Assembly: GCA_031288635.1 (NCBI GenBank)
Contig: JAITQZ010000035.1
Location: 1 to 22,579 of the forward strand
Direction: 5' to 3'
Length of the DNA: 22,579 nt
Source of the DNA: Candidatus Peribacteria bacterium
GTDB taxonomy: Bacteria > Patescibacteria > JAEDAM01 > Absconditabacterales > Absconditicoccaceae
Below are positions 1-9,828 of the stretch, piece after piece. The notes under the pieces were generated by a model that saw only the letters and a program-made list of their open reading frames with translations, made no database searches and was not told the DNA's origin. Position numbers and translations under genes: made by a program. How positions within the stretch are numbered: the stretch's first letter is position 1; each line of letters opens with the position of its first letter.

Positions 1-365
1 TCCACATATTTCTCCAAAATAGCTTTTTGATATTCCGATTTCATCACTTTTAGGTCAATACTCCCCTGCTTCGCATCTAAAAATCCCAAACATTCCACGG
101 CTCTAAAAAGCGGACTCTCCACTAATTCCTGCACCTTACCCGTATACAATTTTTGCACACGGTCCAAGGTATCCTCTAGAGACTTCAAAAGGATATCCTT
201 AGCGTCATTCAAAGAAGTCTGAAGAGTAACAGAAGTCGTAGAAGATTTCGCCGCAGAAGTACTCACCGTCAACGTAGCCGCCGTTGCTCCCCCCAATAGA
301 GAAGAAACCGAAAATACCAGTGTAAAACCTACCAAAAGGGCTTTAAGAGAGAAAGAAAATTTCAT
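1..365 (-). CDS. Secreted protein, N-terminal part (truncated by window edge)
   Basis: An open frame starts at ATG 365 and runs off the left edge, giving 121 residues. The N-terminus is a clear Sec signal peptide: charged MKFSFSLK, a hydrophobic stretch through residues 9-26, then GGATA-A as a likely cleavage site near residue 30. The mature part begins with a Ser/Thr-rich linker (about 31-50), then becomes helical and charged with heptad-like spacing (LLKSLEDTLDRVQKLY). One Cys lies near residue 92. I do not recognise the family. The leader upstream of the ATG is T-rich without a Shine-Dalgarno sequence, like other native genes here. It diverges from clpP across a 218-bp gap. No in-frame TGA occurs in the visible part. 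Confidence 0.75.
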   Translation of the reverse strand, partial: MKFSFSLKALLVGFTLVFSVSSLLGGATAATLTVSTSAAKSSTTSVTLQTSLNDAKDILLKSLEDTLDRVQKLYTGKVQELVESPLFRAVECLGFLDAKQGSIDLKVMKSEYQKAILEKYV

Positions 366-429
366 CGTACTTAGAAAAAGAAATAAAAAGTGGTACCTTA
401 TCTCTTTAGAAGTTAGGATTTTCAAACGT

Positions 430-455
430 AATTTCAAGTTGAAATTTCAAGTTGA
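430..455. repeat. 13-bp tandem repeat in the divergent promoter region
   Basis: The unit AATTTCAAGTTGA occurs twice in tandem, followed by a partial third copy. It lies between the divergent starts of the secreted protein (365) and clpP (584). Each unit reads TTGAAA on both strands, the same hexamer that serves as the -35 box of several promoters here, so it may carry -35-like elements in either direction. The rest of 366-583 is AT-rich and T/C-rich leader without another gene. Confidence 0.6.
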
Positions 456-583
456 AATTCAAAGACAAAAACATAAACATACATTGATAATGAATCTTTG
501 AACTTTGAACTCCAATCTTCCAGCTTTCCTCTTTTATCTTTAGACTTTCCTCTCTAAACTTTTACCTTTTAACATCACCCCCA

Positions 584-1168
584 ATGGTCCTCATTCCTAC
601 CGTTATCGAAAAAACCAAAAATGGAGAAAGAGTATACGACATCTATTCTCGCCTCTTGGAAGACAGAATTATTTTTCTTTGAGACCCCATAGAGTCTCAT
701 TTCGTCAACACAGTCATCGCCCAAATCCTTTTTCTCGAAAAACAAGACCCCAGCAAAGATATCACAATGTATATCAACTGTCCTGGCGGAGAAGTGTATA
801 GCGGAATGGCACTTTATGACACAATGCAACATGTGAAATGTGACATTTCTACCGTATGTGTAGGACTAGCTGCTTCAATGGGAGCAGTATTACTAAGCGG
901 AGGAACCAAAGGGAAAAGGTTTGCACTCCCCCACAGTAAAATTATGATTCATCAGCCATTAATTTCTGGTGGAGGAATTAGCGGACAAGCTACCGATATC
1001 CAAATCGAGGCAGAAGAGATGCTCAAAGTAAAAAAAATTCTGACCGAAATCATCGCAAACAATAGTGGACAAAGCTATGAAAGGGCATTGAATGATATGG
1101 AAAGGAACAATCGAATGGCGAGTGAAGAAGCTCTGAAATATGGAATTATTGATAAGATTATAAAATAA
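584..1168 (+). CDS. clpP: ATP-dependent Clp protease proteolytic subunit ClpP (Asn in place of catalytic Asp)
   Basis: 194 residues, normal ClpP length. The N-terminus VLIPTVIE...DIYSRLL matches mature ClpP. The in-frame TGA at 680-682 is residue 33, within IIFLGDPIESH, and must be read as an amino acid to join the two halves of the family; under the standard code only a 133-aa fragment is seen. The catalytic Ser98 lies in AASMGA and His123 in MIHQPL. Gapless alignment from the ATD motif (Asp138) to E. coli ClpP puts Asn175 (MERNNRM) where the catalytic Asp normally sits. ClpP forms tetradecameric chambers fed by ClpX or ClpA/C unfoldases; none is in this window. It converges with the sigma factor gene, whose stop is only 12 bp away. 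The leader is T/C-rich with no Shine-Dalgarno. Confidence 0.95.
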
Positions 1169-1180
1169 TAAAGTCAGAAC

Positions 1181-2059
1181 CTACAAATACTCTTTCAAAC
1201 AGTCAAACTCTCCAGATTTTTGTAGACTTCTCAACGCATTTTCGTGTAATTGTCTCACACGTTCTCTAGTAATTTTTAATTCCCCAGCAATCTCTCCTAA
1301 ACTCATCTCTTGACACCCAATCCCATAATGTAGCTTGAGAATCTCTACTTGTCTCTCAGACAAGGGAAACCTTTTTCTTTGTAAACATCTCTTAAAAGCA
1401 TCTTGTAGCATTAGCTTCAAATCTGATTGTTTGAAAGAATCATCAGTTTCCTCCGATCATGCCAATACATCAATCAAAGTAGAATCTCCTTCCTTGCCAC
1501 CCCCCAAGGGCATATCCAAAGATGTTATCGTCGTTCTAGCAGAAAGTAAGGCACGAATTTCTTTTTCATCATAACCTAACAATTTCGCAAGTTCTCAAAA
1601 AGTAGGAGAACTTCAATACTCCTGCTCAAATGCTCTAATAGTAGCCTTAATTTTAGATAACTTACTTTGTGAAATAGTCGGCATACGAATAGGAGTTCAG
1701 ACATCAGTCAATGCCTGTTGAATAGACTGCCTAATTTGCCATACCGCATAAGAAATAAACTTGAATCCACGAGTTGCATCAAATTTTTCTGCAGCTTTCA
1801 TCAATCCAAGATTTCCCTCATTAATCAAATCAGGAAGAGACAATCCTTGATTTTGATACTGTTTTGCTACCGATATGACAAAACGCAAATTAGCACGAGT
1901 CAATGCTTCTACTGCCTGACGGTCTCCGCTATCTCTTCTATGTGCTAACTCAACTTCCTTTTCAGCATCAATCATCGGAATTTTTCAAACTTCCGTCAAA
2001 TACTTATCAAGCACCGTATCACGAACCGTAAATGAAGGGGAAACTTTTAATTGTCTCAT
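1181..2059 (-). CDS. rpoD: Sigma-70 family RNA polymerase sigma factor (primary type)
   Basis: 292 residues once TGA is read as Gly; five TGA codons occur, including EVGKIP, DVGTP, YGSS, FGEL and AGSE. Domain order: region 1.2 (about 10-40, [16 protein letters not shown]), region 2 ([12 protein letters not shown], then [20 protein letters not shown] and [17 protein letters not shown]), region 3 ([17 protein letters not shown]), and region 4 ([15 protein letters not shown] with helix-turn-helix [17 protein letters not shown]). The layout fits a compact RpoD-type factor without the long region 1.1. I use the rpoD symbol as the nearest class, since the number of sigma factors in this genome is unknown. 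Start ATG 2059 lies about 29 nt after the predicted transcription start of a strong promoter. It is followed head-to-head by the clpP end. Confidence 0.9.
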
Positions 2060-2094
2060 CGCTACAAAAAATCTAAACAAATAAATACCCATTC

Positions 2095-2122
2095 AGTATA
2101 CGGAAAAGAATGATAAAGTCAA
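2095..2122 (-). promoter_or_regulatory. Sigma-70 promoter of the sigma factor gene
   Basis: Reading on the minus strand: -35 TTGACT (2122-2117), a 16-nt spacer, and -10 TATACT (2100-2095). This is the best consensus match in the window. The transcription start would fall near 2088, leaving a leader of about 29 nt to ATG 2059. Confidence 0.7.
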
Positions 2123-2145
2123 CTAGAAAATGCCGTAAATATAAT

Positions 2146-3804
2146 TTATCCAAAATATGCCCCCAATCTGTCCCTCACTCTCTCTTTTCCCATCACCTTC
2201 ATCACAGAAAACAAATCAGGGGTCTGCTTTGCATTACACAGTTGAATACGTAAAAACATTGCCAAATCACCGACCTTTCCAATATACCCTCCTTCCTTGA
2301 ACTCAGCAGTATTGGAAGCATAACCATACTTTTTCCCAATTTCTTTCAACTGTTCAAACCATACAAGCACATCATCAGTTTCCAAATTCACAACTTCACT
2401 ATACTCACGAATAAAATCTTGTAATCTTGAGAAATGCCCATTTTCCGCTAATAAAGTTTTCCTGCTCTCTTTACCTTTTCCCCACTCACTATCAAAGAAA
2501 AACAAAATCTGACTCTGCACACCGCTATACAACGTAAACCTTTTCGGGTCTTTCTCCGTATGCCTTTCAATATTCATCGCAGCTTTCGCATATGCAACAT
2601 CACTCAACAGCAAAGAAACAAACGCTGGCTGAAATTCCTTAGCCCATTCCAAGGTCTGCGTAAAGAGTTCATCCGTAGAAATCTTAGACAGATACCCATT
2701 ATTTACCCACTGCAACTTACTTTCATCGAAAAGCGGTCAAGCTACGCTCATCTTCTCCATCGAAAACGAAAAATCAGCCAAGGAAGCATCAGGATTTTCT
2801 CTTCTCCAGTCCTCAAAATTTGAATTTGCAAGAGTCATCAAATATTCCAAAATGCCCTGTATACTATACCCTTTTTCAAAGAGAAACCTCACATCCGCCT
2901 CAGGGTCATTTCTCTTACTCAGCTTTCTTTTCTTCCCTTCATCCATCTTACAGACCGGTGCCAAATGAGCATACTGTGGAGCAGGAAGTTGAAAAGCCCC
3001 AAAAAGCTGAAGATGCAGCGGAACAGAAGTCAATCGCTCATCTCCCCTTGTCACCAACGAAACCCTCATCAACGTATCATCCACAATATGTGCCAAATGA
3101 TAGGTCGGCAAGCCATCTCCTTTGAGTATCACAATATCATTATAATTATCTATCATCGAAATTTCCCCTTTAATTGCATCGGTAAAAGTAATTTTTTTCG
3201 TAATGTCCCCGTGAGAACGAAACCTGACTACCGCAAAAGTATTCTGCTCTTCGTGATACTTCGCAATAAGCTCATCAACCGTATAAGAACGATATTTAGA
3301 AAACTGACCATAAATCCCAGGAATCTGCTTATTTGCCGTTTGTGCCTCACGAATACTATTCAGTTCATCTTCCGTCATCCGACATGGATATGCTAACCCT
3401 TGAGCCACGAGATGTTTAATAAAGACCTTATATAAGTCTGCCCTCTGGGATTGTACATAAGGTCAGTAATTTCCAACATTCTGTTCATTTTCCCCAAGTG
3501 GTCCTTCATCAAATGAAAGTCAGAATTTTTTGAGCGATTGAATAAGCAAAGAAGTCGCCCCTTGGATTTCTCTTTTTTGGTCAGTATCTTCAATTCTTAA
3601 AAGATATTTTCCCCCTTGTTGTCTCACATACGTCGAACCAATCAACGTCGTATATAAAGAACCCAGATGTAAAAATCCCGTTGGACTTGGTGCAAAACGC
3701 AGTACCGTTTTTTCTGCCCTTTCAGGATATTTTGCAAGGAGCTCTTCAATCGTCAAAGAAACCTCAGGGAAAAGCAGATTTGCCAAATCAGTTCGAGTTG
3801 CCAT
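2146..3804 (-). CDS. gltX: Glutamyl-tRNA synthetase
   Basis: 552 residues, assembled across in-frame TGA codons at about positions 3522, 3456 and 2736 ([26 protein letters not shown]); GluRS commonly has Gly at such sites. The class I catalytic core starts with RFAPSPTG and the HIGH-like HLGS (residues 46-49). IEDTD follows, and the KMSKS-like loop is KLSKR in the middle of the protein. About 33 residues precede the core ([17 protein letters not shown]). This resembles the roughly 550-residue clostridial-type GluRS that carries the same extension, not the 470-residue E. coli form. It charges tRNA-Glu, and possibly tRNA-Gln if a GatCAB pathway exists. Gene end TAA is followed by the separate sigma-factor promoter. 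Confidence 0.95.
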
Positions 3805-3869
3805 AATTACAAAAACGAAAGATAAAAGTAATCGTTAGCATAGGGATTTAGAAACAGAAAACAAGTAGT

Positions 3870-3899
3870 ATTGTAAGGTTTTTTTACTTCTTAGTGCAA
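3870..3899 (-). promoter_or_regulatory. Candidate gltX promoter
   Basis: On the minus strand, TTGCAC (3899-3894) is separated by 18 nt from TACAAT (3875-3870). Transcription would start near 3863, giving a leader of about 58 nt. The rest of the 260-bp gltX/miaA divergent region is AT-rich; a short open frame within it lacks a start codon. Confidence 0.45.
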
Positions 3900-3994
3900 A
3901 AGACTGCGGAATATTCGGGATATCCAACACCAACGCTTCTTGAAATCATAACAGATTCTATATCAAGTCTTTTTTTCAGCTTTTTTCATTATCC

Positions 3995-4022
3995 TTGAAA
4001 ATCTCAGGTAAAACCATAATAT
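3995..4022 (+). promoter_or_regulatory. Candidate miaA promoter
   Basis: TTGAAA (3995-4000), a 16-nt spacer, and TAATAT (4017-4022). The leader to ATG 4065 would be about 36 nt and is pyrimidine-rich with no Shine-Dalgarno. Confidence 0.4.
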
Positions 4023-4064
4023 ACCCACCATACACTATCCCTTTTATCTCCTCCACATTCCTCA

Positions 4065-5021
4065 ATGGAAGTCGAAACCCTCCTCCCCGCTGCGAAAACC
4101 GAAATCGAACACTTCCTCCAAACCAACCCCGACGGAACCATCATCATTCGAGGAGCTACTGCCACAGGGAAAAGCAAACTTTCCATCCTCCTAAGCGAAT
4201 ACTTCCCCACAGAGATTATTTCCGCCGATAGTAGACAGATTTTTAGATATATGGATATCGGCACCGATAAAATCAGCCCAGAAATCAGAAACCACACCCC
4301 GCATCATCAAATCGACATCGTCAACCCCGATGAAACCTACACCGCTGGACAGCGAAAAGACGACAGTGAAACCGCGATTGAAGAGATTTTGTGAAGAAAG
4401 AAAGTACCTTTTATCGTGGGAGGCACAGGACTCTACCTGGATACCATCTATAAAAACTTCACAATGCCTAAATCCGCTCCCGACTACGAATTCAGACAAA
4501 AAATGGAGGAAAAAGAAAAAGCTGAACCAGGATTTTTATATCGTGAACTCCTCAACATCGACCCCGAAGAAGCTCAAAAACTTCACCCCAATGCAACCAA
4601 ATACCTAATGAGAGCCTTGGAAATCTACCACACCACAGGAAAAACTAAAACAGAAGAATTCGTCCAACAACCCGTAAAACATCCGCTTTTAATGCTCGGA
4701 CTACGAAGAGAAAAAGAAGAGACCAACAGAAGAATAAACACAAGAATTAAAGAAATGATAAAAAACTGACTAATTGAAGAAGTCCAACATTTACTCGACC
4801 AAGGCTACTCCCCAGCCTTCCAATCAATGGGAGGAATTGGATACAAAGAAGTCATTGGCTATCTTCAAGAGGAATACGACCAAGAAAAAATGGAAGAACT
4901 CTTGAGAAGAAACACCCACCATCTCGCGAAAAAACAGAGAACACGGTTTCGTCGCTATATCGCCGAAGGAAAAGCCGCTCCGAGAGAAAAGGTAAGTTAT
5001 AAAGTGTGGTATTTGGATTAA
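4065..5021 (+). CDS. miaA: tRNA dimethylallyltransferase MiaA
   Basis: 318 residues with two TGA-glycines (ILGRKK and KNGLIEE). The P-loop GATATGKSK is near residues 30-38. ISADSRQIF...MDIGTDK follows, as does VGGTGLYLD, which binds substrate and tRNA in the family. The C-terminal RHHLAKKQxTWFR-type motif appears as HHLAKKQRTRFRRY. MiaA transfers a dimethylallyl group to N6 of A37 in tRNAs reading UNN codons. MiaB, which thiolates that product, is encoded at the other end of this window. The start ATG 4065 gives about 28 residues before the P-loop, slightly more than usual. The gene converges on the membrane protein at 5030 with an 8-bp gap and no evident terminator. Confidence 0.95.
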
Positions 5022-5029
5022 AAATAAGA

Positions 5030-5518
5030 TTATAAAAAAAGCTCCGAATAGCAATACACTATGCGAAGCCAAAGTAGATTAATCTCTCTCATTTTTCTTC
5101 TTCCATTTCTTTTCTTTCATTTTCTTCTTCTGGAACTTTGGAACATCGTATTGTCTTTTTTAGACCCATATAATCTATCGGGAAAGAGAAATCTATCTTC
5201 TCTCCAAATACAGACAGCGTAAATTCCCTCCAACCCCATCAATATGAAGAAAACGATTGCCAAAGCAACATATCCCTCAACGATGAAGAGAACAAAAAGC
5301 ATTAAATCACAAAGGATGAATAGACGAATCATTCTATGAGGAGAGTTAACACTCTTTATTTTTGTTAAATCCCCAAAAATACAATAACCATTCTTCACCA
5401 TAAATAGAAACAAAACTATTGCTCTCCAGATTTCTCCTACAAAAATTTCAGAGATAAAACAAAGCAAAAAGAAAACAAAGCATACCAAATTGCCAACAAA
5501 GCAAATTTTATTTTTCAT
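5030..5518 (-). CDS. Small multi-pass membrane protein, unknown
   Basis: Starting at ATG 5518, the frame encodes about four hydrophobic segments: residues 5-25, 30-42, 66-86 and 86-105, with short polar loops. A basic tail follows (SSRRRK). A standard-code reading stops at TGA 5117. With TGA as Gly the frame continues for 29 residues (KKRNGRRKMREINLL...) to TAA at 5030-5032, for a total of 162 residues, and I take this as the real end. I do not recognise the family and do not infer a function. No Shine-Dalgarno is seen. A weak TTGACT/TATACT pair upstream on the minus strand has a 19-nt spacer, too wide to call a promoter. Confidence 0.6.
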
Positions 5519-5679
5519 TTTATTTATCAGCTAGCCTGTCCTTTTTACAGACTTTCGTTCAACAAACTATCCCGCCTACCGAATAATCTGCTTTTTTTGT
5601 ATTTTTTTTATTTACTAAAGCTAGTATAAGGATATGTATATATCAAAAGTCAAGACAATTTTCAGAAAAAAGAATTATC

Positions 5680-6798
5680 CTACACCACATAATACTCAGA
5701 TTTATAAAAGTTTGCCTGTAAAACCGGTCTCTTTTCGCGATATTCCTCCAAAGGAATGGGTGTCTCAGGAGTAGATTTTTCAATTCAAAACTTTTCTCCT
5801 GTGTACGGGTCTAGCACATACCACTTATGGTCTGCCTGATTGAGATACGCCACAGCTCTATGCCCATACTTCTTCCCAGCTGCAGAATGAGACTCAACAC
5901 TCAAATCCACAAAATTCGCCTCGGGAGCTAAATGAGAAAACTGTTCAGTCTTCAAGGGGTGAGTATCCTTTACCGCCAATTGGAACCTAGAAGAAATCGG
6001 AGCAGAAGACACAGCATCTCTAGCATTTCCTCTTGGCAAATTAATTCCAAAATGTTGTGCATTACTCCATGCAGTCTTGGAACATAACGTCGTTCACGAG
6101 GCACTTCTCTCAAATGGTTCAGACTTAGGATTGGACTTTGGGATTGTCCCAATCCTTCCTGTCGCCACGAGCGAAGCCTCTGTCCAACTCGTATTCAGCT
6201 TTTTCTGCTCATCAATATACTGTTGCCTATCCGTAGAAACCTTTGTTTGTACCTGCTCTTCTAACTGCGTATTCACTGTTGTTTCGTATTCTTGCGTAAG
6301 TTTCACATTCCCATTTTTCAAAGCTGCTAAATCGTCTTTGGTATGGATTCTTTCCCTCACGTGAATACGATATTCTTCAAAATCAGCCCAAAAAGCTGTC
6401 TTTTCCTCCTCAGAAACCCTAGAATTCAAAAGGGAATCCATTGTATGCTGTTTAATCTCATCTAAGAATTTATCCAGCAAATTCCCCTCATATTCGTGTT
6501 CCAAAATCGGTTTTAGCAAGGTTTCTCCGAAAAAGTTGACCGTACCCAACAGCTGAGCAGAATAAAATGGTTTTTCTTTTCCCTCCCCATTCGTCGTTTT
6601 TTTCGCCAGCAGAGAATTTTTGAAGTCCTCAAAAGCAACATCTGCAACTTCTGTCGCTTCAGGTGCATTTTCAATGTTCTCTTTCAGATTTCTCAAATCT
6701 TTACGAAACAGAGACTTCAGAAAACTAAATGCTTTCTCAAAAATACTAGTAGATTCCTTTTTAGTAGATTCTTGTGGGGGATTTTCAAATATAGACAT
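5680..6798 (-). CDS. Papain-like (CHAP/NlpC-type) peptidase domain protein, third gene of envelope operon
   Basis: 372 residues across two TGA-glycines (residues 235 and 338). Residues 1-230 are helical and charged with no signal peptide. Residues 236-340 look like a papain-fold cysteine hydrolase: Cys239 opens a helix (LCSKTAWSNAQHFGINLPRG), His313 sits in YGHRAVAYLN, and Asp330 in WYVLDPYTG. This Cys-His-Asp order and the residues around Cys resemble CHAP/NlpC-P60 amidases or endopeptidases, which cut peptidoglycan or peptides. The family assignment is inference. It follows the 993-aa gene by 24 nt and shares its operon, suggesting a common surface or envelope task. The GXN-rich loop after Cys239 also fits a transglutaminase-like fold as an alternative. 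It ends at TAG 5680. Confidence 0.8.
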
Positions 6799-6822
6799 CA
6801 GAATAAGAGTAAAGAATAAAAA

Positions 6823-9804
6823 TTATGCCTGTTGAAAAAGCTGTTGTGCTATCTCATCAGGATATCATATAGTAGCAATATATTCTTGCAATTGTTGGTC
6901 GGTTAAATCATTATGTTTCTTATAGGCTTTCAAAGCATATTTTACCTCTCCCACATCGAGGGTATAGACAATTTTCAAATCTTTCGTCACTTCTAACTCC
7001 GATAAGGCTTGCTGTAAATCTTGTTCTTCTTGTTTCATCGTAGTATAATTCACCAAATATTTGAATCTGATTTTTACTACGTTTCCCTCCTTTTTCACTT
7101 CAATATTCTCCAAATTCGTCGTCTCTTTCATTCTCACTGCAGTAGCGAGCTTAATCAACGTCTCTTTCTCCTCCTCAGACAATTTTGGCCATTCTTGTTT
7201 AATTTTTTCTTGGAGCTCTTGAGGAGGCAACTTTTCCAGTTCTGCTAATTGTTGTTGTTCTTCTGCTGAAGAAGTATCAAACAACGCACTGATACCTCTA
7301 TATCCCAGATACGCCAAAAGAGCAATTCCTGCCAATCTTGCCCCACTTCCTTTCAAAAATTTCATCGCCTCTGCCCCTACAGAAGCATATTCTCCTGCTC
7401 TCAGCAATTTAACACCATCTTTGGTCATCTTAAAAGCCGTATAAGTTCCACTGGCCATAGATTTCAAAAAGCTGATAGAATCTACGACAGGGGAAACCAT
7501 ATATTTCAAAAATCTTCCATGCTTTATCGCCCTATAAGCAAAGAAACCATCTACAGCCATCAATCCTGCTCCAACTCCTGCAGAAGACAAAGAATGAAAT
7601 TCTCCCTTCTCTTTATGAAAGACCAACCCTTCTTTAATCAATAGGAAAGGTCCTACTAAAGGAGTCAAATATCAAAACCCTTGCAATAGAATCTGTACGG
7701 TAGAATCATTTTCTTGGGGGTCTGCAAGTTTATTCATCATTTCTGACCCCATCATAATCAATGGGAATCCCTTAAATAAGGTCTTCAAAATTCACGGAGA
7801 TTCTCTCCCAATCGCCCTCACATTATCAAAGAAATCCTTCGCATCTTCTGCATTCTTCAACATCAGTTTTGCACCATCAGAATACTCAACGATTCCTGCA
7901 AGCTGTCTCCCCTTTTCAAATCTTCTAGAAAGATTTTTAACAGAGTTCAATAATTCTGTTTTTTGCAACATCTTTCCTTGAAGTTTAGAGTATTCTTCCA
8001 TTTGTTTCAAAAGCTGTTTTTCATACTGAAATTTTCCCCGTGGCGGTTGTGCTATTTTTGCAAAAACCTTCTCAATTCTTCCAAAAGAATCTTTCGCAGG
8101 ACGAAGCACTTTTTTCATTCCTCCTTCAATAATATTCCCCGCTTCTGTCTTCATCACATTTAGGTTCCCCTCTCACCAAGCAACGTTCCTTTCCAAATCA
8201 TTCAAAACGTCAGTCAGTCCATTCTGTTGTAAAAGGTTCTTCATTTCTGTCAGATTTTGTGCATTATGAGCTATATCAAAAATCTGAGCATTCTTCTTCG
8301 CAACGTTCAACATCTCCTCCAAAAGACTTCCTGCATTCACCGTATGCAACTCTTTGAACACTCCTGTCCCCTTCAAACTTTCTTCTAATTGTTTGAATAC
8401 TTGGAGTTCCGTTTTCATATTTTGCAGTACTCCTCCTTTTCGATAAGTTGCAATTTTTCCTACGTCATCTACTGTCCTATAATCAAATACCTTGGAAAGC
8501 ACTTCTCCTGTCAAACTTCCAATATGACCCGCCAATGCCCAAAAAGGACCTCAACGACGATACAACATTCCCCACATCGCCTCTTTGGAGTCAACATTCA
8601 TCCCGCGAATATGAGTTTTCGCATAGTCAGAAAATTCTGCCATCGTCATAGAAGTAAATATTGCTTTCATCGCATTGGAAAAGAGCCCAATAGAGGAAAG
8701 CCCCACATTCAAGATTGCTTCCCCACTTGGTTTAACCACCCAATCTAAAGCAATATCTCCCCAAGAAATCATCCCCGCTTCACTCATTCTCCTCAGCAAA
8801 TCAAAAACTGCCTTTCACGGAGCAGTCACCAGAGAAAAAGCCTCATCAATGATATCAATATCTTGCTTGGTTTCCACATTATGTACCAAATCCTTCAATC
8901 CCAAATGTCCTTTCCATTGCTCTCGCCAACCAGAAAATACTTGTTTCCACTTTTCTTCATCAAATTTTTTCCCAAATTTTTTCTCAAAAAATGCACGCAA
9001 TTTAGGGTTAATCTCTTCTTGGAGTTCTTTTGCTTTTTCTAGCGTTAAGTCAGCAACTACCTCTGCCTTCTCTTTTCCAGATTGTACAAGATTGGAAATT
9101 TCATCTACCGACATATGGTCAATGTTTCCAATAAGATTTTTGATCGTTTTTGGGAGAAACCACGAAGCTACCGCAACTCCAATGCCTCCCAGCCAAAGCG
9201 AAAATTTTGACATCTGCTTTTTATTGATGTATTTATCCACCAAAAAAGTATATACGGGACCCGCCAACCATTTTGAATACCGATGCTTTTCTAGTTCTGT
9301 TTTCAAGGCTTCAAACGCTTTTTTTCTGGCTTCATCTACGGACTCACTCACACCTTGTTTCAGGGACTGCAAAGAACGCTTTTGTTGGTCTACTGTTTTT
9401 TGGAGAGCTTTGATTTTTTCTTGGTCAGAAGCAGTCAAATTTTCTATTTTCGTCTCCAAATTAGAGACTACTTGCTCGATTTGCTCAAATTGTACATCAA
9501 GCAAAATCTGATTACTTTCTAAATGCTGTTGAATATGTTGAAGCGTAGTCTTATCAGTGGTCTCCAAACTACTCAATCCTAACAAATGCTGAACATACAC
9601 CAAAACTGCTTTTTCTTGCTCCTTTTTCTTCTGAAGGTCTGGTTGATTGGCAATCGCCTGTTTCAAATCTTGCAAGGAATGTTTTGTCGCCTCAAAAACC
9701 TGTTTCGTATCCAGTTGCTCTGGAGAAGTAGCAGAAAAAGCTCCCTCTTTTATCTCGTGAAGGAGTTGCTCACCCTGTTCTATACGTTGTGTAATTGAAG
9801 ACAT
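6823..9804 (-). CDS. 993-residue coiled-coil/membrane protein, second gene of envelope operon
   Basis: Five fragments are one frame once six TGA codons are read as Gly (near 8816, 8552, 8174, 7793, 7673 and 6866). Residues 1-180 are predicted coiled coil, rich in Gln, Glu, Lys and Leu. A hydrophobic segment lies at 201-217 (LWLGGIGVAVASWFL). A long amphipathic helical region follows, with several Gly/Ala-rich hydrophobic stretches in the last third (TPLVGPFLLIKEG, AGVGAGLMAVDGFF, ARLAGIALLAYLGYRG). The tail (about 850-993) is charged with PPQELQEKIK repeats of helical pattern. No signal peptide is evident. I do not recognise the family. Size, coiled coils and membrane segments suggest a structural or translocated envelope component. 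It sits between a PT-TG-like protein and a peptidase-domain protein with 24-nt gaps on both sides, so the three are likely co-transcribed. Confidence 0.85.
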
Positions 9805-9828
9805 CCTATAAAGTAAGTATAAAATAAA

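Noticed and set aside
3826..3945. Minus-strand open frame reading LVLDIPNIPQSFALRSKK
   Set aside because: It has no start codon, is preceded by an in-frame TAG and overlaps the gltX promoter. It is probably chance or a gene remnant.
4044..4064. Leader sequences mimicking the 16S anti-Shine-Dalgarno tail (ATCTCCTCC before miaA, similar before cysS)
   Set aside because: Likely a by-product of pyrimidine-rich leaders; no consistent distance to the start codon.
8389..9511. Long plus-strand ORFs opposite the 993-aa gene (for example 8675-9511)
   Set aside because: They are antisense shadows of a continuous code-25 coding frame and show Ser/Phe-rich composition typical of reverse-strand reading.
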